From positions 3,307,501-3,371,500 of the forward strand of contig JAKOON010000017.1 of NCBI GenBank assembly GCA_022577435.1: DNA of 64,000 nucleotides, given 5' to 3'. A model generated the notes under the pieces. The model made no database searches and was not told the origin of the DNA. It saw only the letters and a list, made by a program, of their open reading frames with translations. The position numbers and the translations under genes were made by a program. Below, one piece after another: positions 37,342 through 48,445 of the stretch. The DNA is from Embiotoca jacksoni (taxonomy: Eukaryota > Chordata > Actinopteri > Embiotocidae). Numbering within the stretch: the stretch's first letter is position 1; each line of letters opens with the position of its first letter.

Positions 37342-40300
37342 CTAGTTGTTCGGGGCAGCCGGAGTCATTTCCACATCTTCCTCAAGCTTCAGAGCAGCAA
37401 AAGGTCCCACCAGCCAGTTGAGTGGCGTGTTGTGTTGTAGATACTCCAGGATACCATCCAGAGACTGCTTAACCTGGGAGAGGTACATAGCAGTATTACG
37501 TTTAACTTTTACCATACCCATTTTCAAAACAAATTCCAAAAAGATGCTCAGCTTCATTATGGGTTAGAAATAGGTTAGGTTAGGTAGTTACTTTATTAAT
37601 CCCTAAGGGGAAATTTTTTCGCTACAGCAGCATACAGGAAGCAATAAGATAATAATAGAAAGCAATAAAATAGCAGTAAAAATATTAAATATTAAATAGT
37701 GAGGTTACATGTGTGCATGACTAAATACAACATAAGCTTGACTGTATAATGTCATAAAAGCACATGGGAAAAGCATATACCCTTGAGAATGCATGGAAGT
37801 GAGGAGGGGTTTCCATTTAATTAATCTGCAATAAGACTGCGTGTTGAGTGATTGCATTGAAAATGAAAATCCAAGCGCTGAGCTATATTTAGCGAAGCTG
37901 ACATAGCAAAATAAAACACAGCAGTAAAGACAGTGTAGTGCCATTAGTACTTGGTTCAGGTGGTGACGGCTCCGCTCCAGAAGGAGGGGTGTGATGGTGC
38001 TAGTGTTTCCCAAAGAGGAGTGCAGTTCTTCAGCGGATTGCCGTGCACTGGTAAGCTGGTCCTGGACCGCACCTGGGAGACCCTGAGCACTTGAAACCAC
38101 ACTGGAGCACGCTGACCGTAGCTGGACACTCAGATCACGCACCATAGAGAGGACCCGCCATTCCAGCTGCTGTAAACACCAGGTGGAAAATTTTAATGAG
38201 ACATAAATTTCAAACATTAACTTATGCCCACACCTTTACATTTTACTCCCGAGACATATCTAAAAAAAAATGTATGTGTATGGCACCTTTTTTTTTTTTT
38301 TTTTTTTTTTGTAAGATTTGTGCAATTCAAAGTACAGACAGCTAACAGACAAGCTAATAATAAAGTCCATTTTAAACACTTAAAAACATTAAAATAAACA
38401 ATAAATACAAAGAAATAATGCGATTAAAAGACTCTAATCAAATGTTAAAGTCAAGGTAGGGATCTGAGAACATATTTCTCTATCCAAGTCCTGAATACCC
38501 CATGTTATATCACTGCTATCCTGCATGTAATGTTCTCTCCTCTGAAATGTTCTCCTACTCTGAGTTTTTTTTCTTATTCAAGCAGTATCCCAAATTACTT
38601 TGGAGTAAAAATGCTGTACATATAAAGTATATAAAATGTAAACCATGCAAGATGTAAAAACAATCTGTCTCTCAATCATTTATTAAAATCACCAAATGCT
38701 TCAGTCCTGACCTCTGATTCATCTTTGGCTCCATCTGGCTCAGACTCAGCCTGTCCAGCTCCTTCCTGCTTCTGCTTCCACTCTGTCCAACGCTGCTGTA
38801 GCTGCTCTGAGGCTCCTCCGATCTGGTTACTTGCTGTACCCAGACGGGTACGGGTGCTCTCTAGCAGGTCCAGGGTGCTGGTAATCTGAGCCACTGCAGT
38901 GTAGGTGGCATCCCTGGCATGCTGTGCACGGTCCAGGGATTGCTGTAGAGCACGCCCCTGTACCTTGGCGGAGAGTTTCCCCAAACGAACAAAGTAGCTG
39001 GGGCTGGCCGAAGGGGTGGTCACCTCAAAGTTGGCAGGTTCAGCCAAAGCAGCTGAAAAAGAAAAAGTGTCAATCTTATGAATACTCAAATCACACGTTC
39101 TATGAAGTTGGCTTTCAAATATCTACCTGTGAGCACAAAGCCATCATTATAGTCGTGTATGATACACTATTTTGCAAACTCTTGGAAAAGAGAAAAAAAT
39201 ATATCGCCCGTTTTTGATCTTTAGTTTTTGCTTTTATCTGAAGAAATTCACAAAAACAAATTCAATAAATGTGACATGTTTACTACATGGGTTGATGGCC
39301 ATGTTATGCCTGGCGGGTGGAAACAAATTATTCCCTCCCACTGTGCCAACTGGTGCATCTGTTCCAAGTTTTGCAACTTGACTCATCTACTCAGGAGAGA
39401 CAAAGAGTTGAGGGCCACTTCATTCCTTTCAGTCATCAGTCTGTGGACGTTAAGGGATGGAATACCATCGATTTGTTCAGTAATAACCACCAAAGTGCCT
39501 TTTAACAAAGAAACAGTGACAGAGTATTACCATTATCAGTACTTTACCACAATTACAACTGCATAGTTTATATATCCACAATGAAAGAGGAAGGCCTCTT
39601 GAGCATTACCGCTATACTGGAGGATGGCAGGTTGTCACGATAACATGACATCACAGGAGCAGGTGTCAAAGCTGTGAGTGTTGGAAATTGTAGGTGCTTC
39701 ACAGGCCAAGTTAACAGAAGGGAAGTTCATTGGCATATCATGCCTCCCTCTCTATGAATAGCATCAGCCATTCATGTGTTCAACTTCAGTGTCTGTGGTA
39801 GAATTGCTGCTTTTATCATGACCAACCCCATCTTTGCCAGATTACCTTGTTTTACCTTCCTGATCATGTTTTTTGGCAGCTTTATTGAATCTTGTTTCAC
39901 CTTCATTTGATCCAGCTGTCAGAACACCCCTGTCTGCACCTCAGCATCAGCAGACATATGGGTTTATTACATCCCCTCGCTTTCATGGACCGATTAGGTT
40001 TTCCACATTTAGTACAGCTACTGACCCAGCTCCCTCTCAGTGAGCGGCAGGTTCTGGTCAACCCAGTCTTCAGATCGGCTGAGAGCCAGGCCCATCCCAC
40101 TGCTGACCATCTGGCCCATCCTGGTGCCCATGACGGTGCTGATCCCTCCGCTGACTGCTGCCCGGGTCAGCTCGACACTACCCATTACAGCCTCCCACAT
40201 CGACTGGTACACCGTACCTACTGTGTCTGACACCACCTGAGGGAGTAAAGAAGAGATAATGTACCATGATCGGAGAGTAATGGTTGGGCTTTTATGTAAT

Positions 40301-41707
40301 TTTCACAGGGCTGTTATTCTGTTGACAGAAATGACATGAGACAAAGCGGGGCGCACCAGTATGAGGGAAACAAGATCAAGGTGGCGGCTCGGGAGCAATG
40401 TTTTCTCCGTTATGTCCATTGTTATCTTTTTTTTAATGACCACACACAGTGTATTAAACATAATACCAGGACTGCAAACAGTATATGAAGGAAGAAAAAG
40501 AGAAACTGAGGTCAAATTATTAACATTTCTTTGCAGTCAGTTTAACCCATTGCTTGGTTACTTAAAACAAACAAAAAAAGGGTAACAGTAACTGCTCACA
40601 TGTTGATAAGTGGTAACATTGTTGCTGTGGTTACCTGCAGTGTAGTACAACTGATTTAAGGCTGGTTAATGATTGGAATCGTTTTAAAAGGTCGTTATAC
40701 ATGAAGGTGAAAGTTACACATCATCAACAGGGGCAAATAGCTAGTGGGATAAAGGTCAATGACATAATTAATCAATCCAAACACGGAGTTAAAAAGGTGA
40801 GCAGAAAGAGAGCAAAGAGGGTTTAAAATGTTTCTTTTATGTCGCACTAAATTAGGAGTGTTCTGTCTGACCTTGTCTGCTGGTTGGTGAAGAATAGGCA
40901 GCGTTTCTTCCATCTTGTCCAGTCCTTTTAAGGCATACTCATTTACTGTGGCAACTGCAAAAAGCACACAACAGAAATTCAGTTCTCATTTAAGAGAAAG
41001 AAATAATAAATGTAAACATGAAAAAAAGATCCTCTGGTAACTCAAGGTGAAGTAATACCACTTGTTTCTTTTTCACAGTAACAACTTAAAGATTCAAATT
41101 ACACATCTTGTAAAGGATCTGGAAATCTTGTTCAATATTGTATTCTAGCCCTGAGGTAGCAAGTGGCCCGGACATCAATTTCACAGCTTTAATGTGCAAC
41201 AACCTTGCAATATTCTTCTATAGTACATTTAAATGGAGTAAATTTGTGAGCCGTCTTTGAGAGGGAAGAACCTACGCTGTGGTTCTATAATGTCCAACAG
41301 TGGTTTGGACCCTGTGGTGGCAGCTGCTCCCAGGGTTCGGACCCCGCTCTCAGCTGCATCCATCACTCCCTTCAGCAGGGGCAAGTTCTCTTTGGTGCTG
41401 GTGTAGGCACTGGAAACCACCTCGCAGGCCGAACTGACCAGGGGCAAGTTGCTGACTCGTGAAACCACAGTCTAGGACAAAAATGCGACCGTTACCGTCA
41501 AAGAGCGTCATTCATTTCGGGATAATGATTCATTTCCCACAGCAGCTTATCAAAATGGTAAAATTCCAAGTGTCAAATGAGTTCATAATACGTTTCAGTT
41601 TTGTATGAGGTATCATTTTGGGTCACAGTGCTCCTCACCTGCTGGTCTCCATTAGCTTGTTCTGCTGCTGCAGCTCCAGTCTCATTAGTCTTCCCGCTGT
41701 CTGCCAT
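37342..41707 (-). CDS. plin3: Perilipin 3 (lipid-droplet coat protein, TIP47)
   Basis: This is an exchangeable coat protein that moves from cytosol to nascent lipid droplets. Coding exons in transcript order: 41707-41639, 41471-41276, 40954-40872, 40236-40026, 39052-38712, 38169-37951, 37473-37342. They total 1251 bases and give 416 residues in one frame; human PLIN3 has 434. The PAT domain covers about 20-115 (VVSRVSNLPLVSS, GLDKMEETLPIL). A helical 11-mer-type region follows (about 117-185, GTRMGQMVSSGM). The C-terminal four-helix bundle starts at SYFVRLGKLSAKVQG and ends at NTPLNWLVGPF. SMVRDLSVQL and GLDKMEETLPILHQPADK match PLIN3; NTPLNWLVGPF is also like PLIN2, so PLIN2 is the alternative. 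The 11-mer region, encoded by the 211-base fourth exon, is about 25 residues shorter than in human. An acceptor just before 41727 shows that a non-coding first exon exists. Confidence 0.92.
37565..37690. repeat. Interspersed repeat fragment in the last plin3 intron
   Basis: TACTTTATTAATCCCTAAGG followed by GGAAATTTTTTCGCTACAGC and an A-rich tail resembles a common teleost repeat end (tttattgatcccc..ggggaaatt). A short GGTTAGGTTAGG precedes it. The family is not named with certainty. Confidence 0.5.
38282..38310. repeat. Poly(T) tract in plin3 intron
   Basis: A run of more than twenty T on the plus strand in a 0.5-kb AT-rich intron. Confidence 0.85.
39053..40025 (-). other. plin3 intron between coding exons 4 and 5
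   Basis: This intron starts with GTCAGT and ends with TTTTTCAG. It is AT-rich, and nothing else was recognised. The neighbouring introns 40237-40871 and 40955-41275 are likewise plain. Confidence 0.7.
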
Positions 41708-44700
41708 TATGACTGCTGGATTCAATCTATGACATAGAATATAGTGTCAGAAACACAGATTGCTTTGTGTGCATGATGAAATACATCGTCCTCTCTTGTA
41801 TTTTGTGTTTAAGTAGCTGATGTACTTTATCTTGCTGTCCTGTCAGATGCTTTAATGTGCACAGAAAGGAAACTCAACCATATTATATTCATTTGTCAAC
41901 ACCATGATGCAATGAGGATGAAATTGAAGTGGTACAGCCAAACAAACAAGTCTCTACACTATGTCAGAGTTAAAAGTCAAACATTTGATACTGATTTATT
42001 TGAAATATAGCTTTTTTTTCTTGTAGACATCACACAACTAAATTTGTGCATTTTCAAAACTATGCTGTTCATGAAGGAGGAATCTGTGAGACCAGTAAAA
42101 TAAATCAATAGAGTTAAATATTTAAAAACATAAGTATGACTTTGACTTAGAGATTTGACTTCAGTTTGTTTCACGAGTATCTATGCGTCAAGAAAAACTG
42201 AAAGCCATTTTATTCTAGACTGACAGATTCGTTTCATAATTCTATCAGTCTTGGCAGAAACTTCATAGAAAAACTCACAAAATGAATTTCTGCTTTCAAG
42301 TTCTTAAAAATAAAGAGCTTACAACCGTCTTGATAAAATATGAGCACCATATTGTACAAGAAGGTAAAACAGAGAATCAGCCCAGGCCTTATTCATCAAT
42401 TTAGTTCCACCCCTCAGCTTTAAATACGAGTACAGCACCTTGAAACAGTACTGGATCATCAGGGTAATGCTTTTCTTGCTCTTATATTAAAAACTCACTA
42501 AATACGACTGGAAGACAAAATTAAAACAGAGAATATAAATCTTGTGAAAATATTCTGCGGCTACAAAAGTTGGTCCAATTTCTAATAAAAGAGTCTGTGG
42601 AAAACCGTGAATAATGAGCAGAACTATGGACCCGCCGGCCACTAATGCTGGAGACTGATTGTTCACAAGCTCTCTTGAAGGCATGCAGGCAAACTAGACC
42701 TCTGATACCATTCGTCTAAAGTGAAACATCGAGCCACACTGCGCTGCTACTCAATGTAAAATATTGCTTTAAATGAAAACGAGACCAAATGACTTACTCG
42801 GGTGAAAAGTGGCTCTACGTTTTCATTCATACAGCGAAATATTGGATAAATAAGATCAAACATGCTACAAAAGTCCCCTTTGTCCCCTTCACTCCAGTTT
42901 GAGTTATGCCGTATACACCTTAACCTCCAGGACACCTGGATGCCCCAATATATTGACATTGATGGAAAATGTACTCGTAGATAAAATAATTCGATGTCTT
43001 TGACAACTACAATGAATTTAGTTCCTCACAAATAAAGAGACTTCATTACATTGATGCAAAAATTTTACTCAATTACAATGTTGCTATCACATCTTGTTTT
43101 TTTTGGAGCCAGAAGTGACCATATTTGGACGAGCTTGGGATGAGCGAGTGGTGCGGCTGACTAATAACCTGAGAACACTATGCCTGCCCACCTATACTGG
43201 AAACCTAACTGCCCACCAGGCATGTCAACCAAACCAGACACGCCCCCAAACATAGCTTTCTGACAGTTTTCGGAGCCAGCACCTAGTGGCCCTCAGTGAT
43301 ATCGCACATTAAAACATGTCAATTTTTCTTCACTTTTCAGACTACGTCCAATTTCATAAGCAGAATATGATTGCAACATTAGCTGTAGTTGTCAAATACA
43401 AGCAGATATGTTAAAGGGATAACAAACAGTATCGTAAAAACCTTGGAAATCAGGTAAATTTGTCATAGCGGATTGTGTCTATTGCCAAAACACCCACAGC
43501 TCATCTCTTAAGTCATATTGGAGTAAGTGAGGATGTTCAGTTTGGTAGTTACGGTCCTTATTCGTCTCATCTCTGTCTTGCATCCTTCATTTAAGACATG
43601 ACAAATGAAGACAGCAAGTGAGGGAAGGAACGAGGCACGTTAGGTGGTTGGAAAGAGCCCAATGCGGTGAGATCTTTTCCTTTTCACCATGGTGCTCACA
43701 ACATGTGGATGGCATCTGTTTGTGCTCTACCAGATGGCATACAAACACGTTAATGGACTCCACCCGTCTTAACTGGAACACTGTTAGCAACCGTTGAACC
43801 CGTTTGACCTGATGTGTTCGACAGACGAGTCAAAGAGGGATGTGACCCCCGTGATCGTACTGCTGGAGAAAACACGCTACAGTAGCACGAGGAGTGCAGC
43901 CGACCAGCTGTAACCTGTTGCCAGCCTGAAGTGAACGCTCAGGTAGATTAGAATCCATCCATCTGACAGGAGGAGCTGCTGACAGAGAGATGAGATACTG
44001 TATAAAGGAGTCAAGCAGCATCAGCCATGGATGGACATTTCTATAGAGCTGCCTGCCGTTTAAACATTTCGCACATTTTTAGATGTAAAACACTTTCTCT
44101 GATGTTTTCATGAGCTTTGGTGTTTCAGACAATCTGTCTGGGATCTGTGCAATTGCGACTTGCATAATGTTGCAACAGCTTGGTTGAGCAACTTTTTTTT
44201 TTTTCTTTCCGAGTGGCGGATGTTGAGATCGTCACTGACTTCATGACAAAGCAACGCCTGACACTATGCCCCCTGAATTCAAGCGTGATAAGAACCCACG
44301 ATAACGTTCAGAGTTAAGACGAAGGCAGCGGCGCAAAACCAACCTTTGGTGTTAACACTGATACATCATCAGGAAACTACCGAGACAGCTAAACTAGCTA
44401 AAGCTAAAAAAAGATCTGATCTTTGATCTCAGATCCCTGATCTGATATACAGAGAAGAGATGCCAAATACTGAATAATTTTAAATAAATAAACACATTTG
44501 TCGGGTGCATGCAACATTGATGAACATGTTGGTCTGTCGGTCTGCTTGATTATCCATATCAATCACATATTCATATATTTCATTAGATAAAACACATTTT
44601 CCTTTAGGGACATAGCTGGCAGTTGAAATAAGGTAATAAATCACCATACATGTTATTGTTATACTCAACATTTAAAAAATATTATTGTATTGTGATAATA

Positions 44701-45649
44701 TCGCATTGTGGGTGTGGAGATATCCCCCCCTCACCCCCCTCCCGAGATAAATCCTGAGTAAATTAAGGGTAAGACTATGTTCCTAAAAGCTGAAGTTAGT
44801 TTTATCTAAAAGAGTGATTATATTAAAAGGGCTCCAGCATTTCTTTTTTATTATTATCCGAGAGCGCCTTCATCTACAGGGTCTACTGGTTGGATACCCC
44901 TGGTATATTTTATCCACATCAGCAAGATCATTTTGCATGGGCTGAAAAGCATTTAGTCAGTGGTCCCACCATAAATCTGGATGATTAAAGGGCGAGGAAG
45001 AGAAAATTAAATCTGCTCTACAAGCTCATATCACTACATTTTCGCTTGCGAAATACTTTTATGATTCTCCACTAATATCTCTCAAATAAAACATCTCAGA
45101 GGGGAAATAAAATCCCTCATTTTGCTGAACTACTCAAAAGTCCACACTGTTGGGCCACAACTTGAACTGAAAGGTCTCAAGAAGAGAGAGATGGCGTCAA
45201 TTTTAAAAGGGTCATAAGTTTCGAAAGTCTGGAAATCACTGCCTGGCGCAATATTACTTTAAGCAAAGGCACTCAGAGCAGGAATGATGATTTCCAGCCT
45301 CCTTTCAGCTGCTTTTTTTTTTTTTAGCATACAACTCTCAGTAGAGCTCAGGCACAGTCATTTCTTCCACTTTATGGCTGGTGAACTTTACCCCAAATCA
45401 CAAACTAGTTACTGAAGAGAACAACAACCCTTTTACAATCGGTTCCCTCGTACTCATCATAACTTCTGGTCAGATTCAGCGCCCTTCGACAGAAACAAGT
45501 AAAACAAATACATTTGATTCTGCAGTTTTCAAAGGGATGCAACGCTTAACTAACTTATGAGCTAAGTAGCTACCGCTAGCGAAGCAACACGTCTTCGAGA
45601 AGTGGCTTTAAAATCAAAACAGAGTTGTCAAATCAACCATTGACCTTAC
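41708..45649 (-). other. plin3 first intron (5' UTR intron)
   Basis: About 3.9 kb between the proposed non-coding exon at 45650 and the acceptor before the ATG exon. It contains a decayed interspersed repeat (43107-43310). The minus-strand open frames at 43587-44021 were examined and show no recognisable domain. Confidence 0.55.
43107..43310 (-). mobile_element. Teleost interspersed repeat, copy 1 (reverse orientation, internally deleted)
   Basis: The reverse complement of this stretch aligns with 54245-54610. A 23-base block is identical (43111-43136 against 54588-54610, opposite strands). Matching segments continue around CACTATGCC, AAACCT..CTGC and GAGCCA..CCTAG.GGCCC, in the same order. 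A segment present in the other copy is missing here near 43260. Confidence 0.75.
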
Positions 45650-45745
45650 CGACAGCCTGTTGGTCCTCTGTCCTGCGGGGGATACTGCTGCGCAATGAAC
45701 CCTGAACCGCCTCAAGACTCTCTTCCTGACCGATTACTGAGCTGG
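45650..45745 (-). other. Probable plin3 non-coding first exon and promoter-proximal sequence
   Basis: A minus-strand donor GTCG|GTAAGG at 45650/45649 follows a CpG-containing stretch. CCAAT-type sequence (GACCAATTAA on plus, about 45799) lies just upstream. The start site is not fixed by the sequence; the right border is approximate. Confidence 0.45.
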
Positions 45746-45779
45746 ACTTTAATAGGAGAAGAAGAGGCGGAGTGTGGGA

Positions 45780-47400
45780 TTGTTTTATGAACTTTCGACC
45801 AATTAAATCACAGCATGGAAGCGAAAGTCACTGCAGGCTATTGCTGCTGCATGGTTCAATATAAACAGCCGATATCCACATTAAAATCTGAAGTCATACA
45901 AAATTAACCTGATCTCTGATGTTCTCATTACTGATGGTTGCATGAACCTGTTCGAGCAAGTTTATTTGATTTCAGATAGCAATACATTTACTTTTTTAAA
46001 ATAAATTCTGCAAGTATGAAATACAAGTGGCCTATATTTTGCACATTTAAATCTCTAAAAGACCAGCCTCCTACAAAATGTATACTTACAAGCAAGTAGC
46101 TAGATTTCATTTGAAAGTATTGTTACTGAATGTAACAACTAAGCTTTTTTCTTTTGAGAAATGAGGACTTTATTTATCAATATATTTTGTGAATTAGTTT
46201 GATTGTGAAAAATCTATTTTGTTTTTACAATAAACATATTGTGATCTGTCAATCAAACTGGTACTGTAATGTGACTTCAAGTATTTGTTTAATTGGAAAA
46301 TCTTTGTAAAAATAAAGATTTAAATAAATTAGAAAACATGTTTAGTTTTTGGTGCAGTGGTGGAAACAAGTTATTCCTCCTGGTTCTTCTTATAGAGATG
46401 AAAGAGGACGTTTATTTCAACAGCAAGGTAAGGTCCAATAGAGGAATATTTACAATACGACTTTGAAAATTCTTATCGAACCAAACAAATTTCCTATAGA
46501 GTGGATAGATTTATTTGTGGAAATTTATTTGAAACCTTTTTATGGGAAAAAGTAATAATCCAAAACTACTTTTTCAATAGGGTTAGGGTTAGTCGATGAC
46601 CAGCAGATCTGCTGGTTAGTCCCTATTTGATACAGCCTATATTAATTTTGAATTGTCAGACTCTGATAACAAACCTAGTCATAATGTGATTGAATCATAC
46701 ACTGCATGTGAAGATGGATGAATTTATTATGTAATCATTAGCTTTTGTTTCTTGATGGGGTTCATGGTGGATTTTGATTTCGGATCATCCCGTCGTGGGG
46801 ACAGCATCTTTTCAGTTGAAATGATCTTTTCATAAATTTGAACTTCATCTGTTCACAGCATTTGTTTCCAAAACAAGGAAAAAAAAGCGCTGCAAAAAAA
46901 ATGCAGATGTTGCCTTTTCAGATTTAAGAGGTTGATCTCTGTGATGAAGTCTCTGGTGGGATAAGATTTTTTTTCTGACAACTCTTTCATGTAGACCCTG
47001 TTTGTGAAACAACGCAGCACAGTAAAAATAAAGCACCACTACCCCTAAACCTTCCAGACAGCTCTCCTTAGCTGCCATTTCTTTGAATCAAGACAGAGTC
47101 AGACAGTAAAAATTGCCACTAGAAATACTTTGATTTGATCTTTTTACAGCATTCCCCTTATGTATCAGCAACAGCTGTCCTAATTTTCGGAAATGTTGGA
47201 GTCAGGTCGTTGCTGGATTGACCAGAATTGAGTTGTTATTCACTGAGTGTACATTGGGGGTCGCTGTACTTATGTCTGGAGTTCAGGTGTGCAAGTAGGA
47301 AGATCACTATTGTTGTCAGGTGTTTGACCGCTGTGGCGCTAAAGTTTGATCGTAGTGGCGCTGATCAACGTGTGTTGATTTAGTACTGGAACCAGCGCAC
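45780..47400. other. Intergenic DNA between plin3 and the possible micropeptide gene
   Basis: AT-rich sequence. It lies between the divergent plin3 (minus) and 47.6-kb (plus) transcription units. No exon or recognised repeat was found. Confidence 0.5.
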
Positions 47401-47424
47401 TGGACATGTCTACACTTTGGAAAC

Positions 47425-47433
47425 AATAAAAGG
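47425..47433 (+). promoter_or_regulatory. TATA-like element before the possible micropeptide gene
   Basis: AATAAAAGG lies about 200 bases before the ATG at 47625 and about 30 bases before a plausible start near 47455. A TATA role is inferred; it could equally be an AATAAA hexamer by chance. Confidence 0.3.
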
Positions 47434-47624
47434 GGATTGCCATCGCACAACCGAAGGAGCATCCTGCCAGCAGCTGGTGAATTCAAACAGAAACGCGCCT
47501 CGTCAGCCGGATCACTGCTGATTTAGAAATGCTTGAATTAATAAACTTGGTGCCGACGCTTGGAGCTAAACCATCTCTCTGATCCCTCCTTAAGGTCGCA
47601 AGATTTAGCTGAAAGCTTTCAAAA

Positions 47625-48420
47625 ATGTCCAGTAAGTGTTGTTTTTGTTAGCACCCTACTCGTGAAGAATGTAGAAGCCAACAATGGATGATTGACATGT
47701 TATATAACAGCTGCAATCATCTGAAATATGTCCCTGTGGCTTTTGTTATGTGGATATCAAACACAAAGTAGGCAGTTTATTTATTCTATTTTCACTCTCC
47801 ATGACAGTGTGCAAACCCCATCCACTGATGGAGGAAACAAGGTTCAGCAAGATGGTGCAGGAACGCTCCAGAAAAAAATCTAGTAAGTGGACTTTCATGT
47901 CAAACTTTTGCTGATCTGGTTAATAAAGTGGCCCCACGTGAAGGATTTATACATGTGTATTTATGTTTAGTAAATTTAAATAGAATTGTTTGTGTACATT
48001 ATCATGTTTAAAGCTATATTAAGAGTATTATTGATGATTTGGTAACTTTTTATAGACCAGTTCTGAATGTGGAGAAGTTGTAGTTATTGAAGAAGACATT
48101 CATAGACACTTAAGCATGTTGTTATGTTTGCTTACAGCTATCATAATAATTATTGATAATTAAATAACTGTTACTGGTAAATCATATGTGATGTCTAATG
48201 CCAGTGTGGGCCTCTCCCTGCTGTGTATGTTGTATACAGTCAGATGACAGAGCGGTGCTAAAAGTCAGGCAGCCATGTTCACTGCAGTTAATGCGGTAAA
48301 CCCTGAGAGGGCAGTGTTTACCCATTAAGATAACTTTTTTTTTTTGCGGCCTCACCCACGCAGACACGTTCACGTTTACATCTTAAAGATTTTCTTTCTG
48401 CAGAAGCACTAAAACTCTAA
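47625..48420 (+). CDS. Possible three-exon gene for a 32-residue basic micropeptide
   Basis: I do not recognise this gene. The candidate exons are 47625-47631 (ATG TCC A), 47808-47882 and 48404-48420 (ending TAA). Their borders are GTAAGTG, GACAG|, GTAAGTG and TTTCTTTCTGCAG|, all strong consensus sites, and the phases agree (1 and 1). The product would begin MSMCKPHPLMEETRF, continue KMVQERSRKKS, and end KALKL: 32 residues, basic in its second half, without signal peptide or membrane segment. The ATG has A at -3. A TATA-like element lies upstream and ATTAAA at 48440-48445 lies 20 bases after the stop. The third exon is the weakest part: the real gene may skip it and continue to a longer product. 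A chance alignment of splice-like sites, or an untranslated RNA, remains possible. Confidence 0.35.
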
Positions 48421-48445
48421 AGTAGAAATCCCATTTTGCATTAAA

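Noticed and set aside
37571..37590. Telomere-like GGTTAGGTTAGG
   Set aside because: There are only two to three units and they are not TTAGGG. The stretch belongs to an interspersed repeat, not an interstitial telomere.
43587..44021. Two minus-strand open frames in the plin3 5' intron, examined as a possible nested gene or transposon
   Set aside because: No known domain, no good exon borders, and no similarity to the recognised repeats in the window.
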